Shown here in pieces: positions 22,123 to 23,700 of a DNA stretch of 23,700 nucleotides. Positions within the stretch are counted from its first letter, which is position 1. Each line of letters begins with the position of its first letter. The notes beneath the pieces were generated by a model. That model worked only from the letters and a program-made list of their open reading frames with translations. It was not told the origin of the DNA and did no database searches. The position numbers were made by a program, and so were the translations under genes. The stretch comes from a virus: positions 1 to 23,700 of IMG/VR virus record IMGVR_UViG_3300006749_000138. The stretch is one strand, 5' to 3'.

Positions 22123-22711
22123 CGAAGGGCTTAGAAAAGAAGCCCAACTAAAAGCCCAAGAAAAAAATGCAAGATTTCAAGCTGAAACTGTTAAATATTT
22201 TAACAAAGAACCACAGCTTGAAAGAGCACAAGAAGCTAACGTTTTAGGTTTTTCACGAGATACCAGTGATGCCTACGTTAGATCTTTAAGAACTATAGGT
22301 AAAGGTAGAAAGTTTAACGAAGATGCTACTCGAGCTTACTTTGCTACACAACCAGTAAATGAAGGCGGTAGAAGCCGCAGATTCGGAGCTAAACAGTATC
22401 AGCTACTATTAGCTAAAAGATCAAAAGTTGACAGCGTGATAGATAACGTTCTTGGACAAGACGCTGCAACTGTAAGACAACTTAACGTGCGTAAGTTTCA
22501 ACAAAAAAATGCTGCGGCTAGAGAAGCTCTTGGTATACCTCCATCATACGGAACACCAGTAATGATGCCTCCAACAAATAGGCTTGGTGGTGCTTTACAG
22601 ATTGCACAAACAGGACTAAGTATTGCATCTAGTGTATATGGTTTAGGAGGACTAGGTGCTGGAAAGGCAGGGCCACTTAGCGGTTTACCCGGATTTTTAG
22701 GAGGTGCATAA
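22106..22711 (+). CDS. Internal virion protein B (gp14-like)
   Basis: 201 aa (T7 gp14 is 196). It starts at GTG 22106, 17 nt inside the previous gene, with N-terminus MCIDANEG (T7 gp14 begins MCW). Long Ala/Gln/Lys/Arg-rich helices occupy residues ~10-140. The C-terminus is Gly/Leu-rich and hydrophobic (ALQIAQTGLSIASSVYGLGGLG, then LSGLPGFLGG), suitable for insertion into the outer membrane during ejection. Unlike T7, the hydrophobic part appears at the C-terminus only. The call rests on position, size and composition. Confidence 0.75.
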   Translation: MCIDANEGLRKEAQLKAQEKNARFQAETVKYFNKEPQLERAQEANVLGFSRDTSDAYVRSLRTIGKGRKFNEDATRAYFATQPVNEGGRSRRFGAKQYQLLLAKRSKVDSVIDNVLGQDAATVRQLNVRKFQQKNAAAREALGIPPSYGTPVMMPPTNRLGGALQIAQTGLSIASSVYGLGGLGAGKAGPLSGLPGFLGGA

Positions 22712-22714
22712 ACA

Positions 22715-23700
22715 ATGACATCATCATTTGGAAACGTCATAGGTACACCACGGGATAGATTACCCGAAACTGGTGATAACTATGCAAGAGTCGAACCTGA
22801 CTTAACAGATGCTGTAAATAATGAAATAACAAAACAGCAAGCTGACACCCAAGAGTTTTACAATCAGATGATTGAAATAGAAAAACTCAAACAAAAAAAC
22901 TTTAACGATAATTTAAACGGTATTGCAGATCTACTTGGTACTGCTAATACATTTAAGCAGCAACTTGATGCTGATAAAGATGCTAGAGAACAAATAAGAG
23001 ACGCTAAAGATCTATACAATAATAGAATAAAAGCTACTGAGTTTGAAAATGCACTTAAACGTGGTGAAGTATTAGAGGCACAAGACACTGCATTTTTATT
23101 AGATGCTAGAAAAAAAGATCGTAAATTACAGCAACTTCTTAACACTAAGTTTCTTACAAATACAGACGAAGTAAGTGTTAAAGAGTTAAAAAGAAAAAAT
23201 GAAGTTATAGTAGGAGGTCTAGGTACGTATGCTTTAAACGCAAACCTAAAAGATAAACCTACAACTGTTGAAGCAGAAGAAGTAGTTGACAGGGGTATGC
23301 AAGCTGCTGTCGCTAATGTTTTTATTAATGCTCAAAGACTTGGACTTAATGTTAAAGGTCGTGAGTTTAGAATGTACTTTACACGCGAGCTTTATCCCAA
23401 ACTAGCAAAGAAAAGAGAACAATTACTAACTGCTTGGGAAAATGATAACTTTAGAACTTTTGAAACTAAAAGAGTAGAGAGGACAGATAAATACATACGA
23501 ACAGAATTAACAACCGCAGCTAACAGCTACAACGTTAATGATCCAAGTACTATTGTTAATCTTAACGATGAAAATGTAGGACTATTAACACGACTTGGTT
23601 TTGATTTTACAGATAAGTTTGAAACACCAAAAGATGGTATAAATTATTTAGTAGATAGAGTTGTAGCTTTAGCTGATAATGGAGATATAAGTGAATATGA
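22715..23700 (+). CDS. Internal virion protein C (gp15-like), cut by window end
   Basis: Open from ATG 22715 to the last base without a stop: at least 328 residues of a larger protein. It is strongly helical and charged, with Lys/Asp/Glu/Asn/Gln-rich segments (e.g. EIEKLKQKNFNDNLNGIADLLGTANTFKQQLDADKDAREQIRDAK). Its place after gp14-like and this composition match T7 gp15 (747 aa), a core protein ejected into the cell to form the DNA conduit. No motif specific enough to prove homology is visible in the part present, so the name rests on order and composition. It may also be a fused or extended core protein. Confidence 0.72.
   Translation, partial: MTSSFGNVIGTPRDRLPETGDNYARVEPDLTDAVNNEITKQQADTQEFYNQMIEIEKLKQKNFNDNLNGIADLLGTANTFKQQLDADKDAREQIRDAKDLYNNRIKATEFENALKRGEVLEAQDTAFLLDARKKDRKLQQLLNTKFLTNTDEVSVKELKRKNEVIVGGLGTYALNANLKDKPTTVEAEEVVDRGMQAAVANVFINAQRLGLNVKGREFRMYFTRELYPKLAKKREQLLTAWENDNFRTFETKRVERTDKYIRTELTTAANSYNVNDPSTIVNLNDENVGLLTRLGFDFTDKFETPKDGINYLVDRVVALADNGDISEY

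Noticed and set aside
1-23700. CRISPR arrays, insertion sequences, introns, or integrase genes
   Set aside because: No regularly spaced repeats, transposase-like motifs, homing endonucleases or tyrosine-recombinase signatures were seen in any frame.

Overview
The window is a continuous stretch of a lytic, T7-like cyanophage (marine podovirus / autographivirus type). The evidence is a single-subunit phage RNA polymerase, a T7-ordered replication block (gp2.5, gp3, gp4, gp5, gp6 homologues), and a T7-ordered virion block (gp7.3-like, gp8, gp9, gp10, gp11, gp12, gp13, gp14, start of gp15). All are on the + strand, and photosynthesis genes (two hli, one psbA) are carried between scaffold and capsid. 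The psbA and hli genes point to a marine Synechococcus or Prochlorococcus host; I cannot choose between them.

Layout. 1-1194: five short early genes of unknown function. 1112-3463: RNA polymerase. 3466-8497: replication and host-DNA degradation (ssDNA-binding protein, endonuclease I, primase-helicase, a DNA polymerase split into exonuclease and polymerase ORFs, 5'-3' exonuclease). 8487-10879: a small ORF, a minimal ribonucleotide reductase alpha subunit, a ferritin-like beta subunit, and another small ORF. 10882-13522: tail adaptor-like protein, portal, scaffold. 13530-15708: a chain of 14 very small, mostly Lys/Arg-rich ORFs joined by stop/start overlaps, with two tandem hli genes inside. 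15705-16745: psbA, ending exactly at the mature D1 C-terminus. 16746-17071: an RNA-rich gap holding a pseudoknotted leader that looks like a 'Downstream-peptide' glutamine riboswitch, a 33-codon peptide gene, a tRNA-like acceptor/T-arm minihelix, and further hairpins. 17072-18241: major capsid protein, followed by a strong intrinsic terminator at the same place as T7 T-phi. 18283-23700: tail tube A, tail tube B, and internal core proteins, the last one cut by the window end.

How it works together (inference from known relatives): early genes and RNAP take over the host, nucleases degrade host DNA, RNR converts ribonucleotides to dNTPs, and phage replication proteins copy the genome. D1 and Hli proteins keep photosystem II working to supply energy late in infection, co-expressed with the virion genes. 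The glutamine-riboswitch-like leader could tie a small peptide to host nitrogen status.

Most worth a second look: the microprotein chain, the riboswitch/peptide/minihelix block, the extension-less D1, the tyrosine-less RNR beta subunit, the altered promoter-recognition loop of the RNAP, and the split DNA polymerase. Comparisons with T7, E. coli and cyanobacterial proteins are from memory; no alignment was run.
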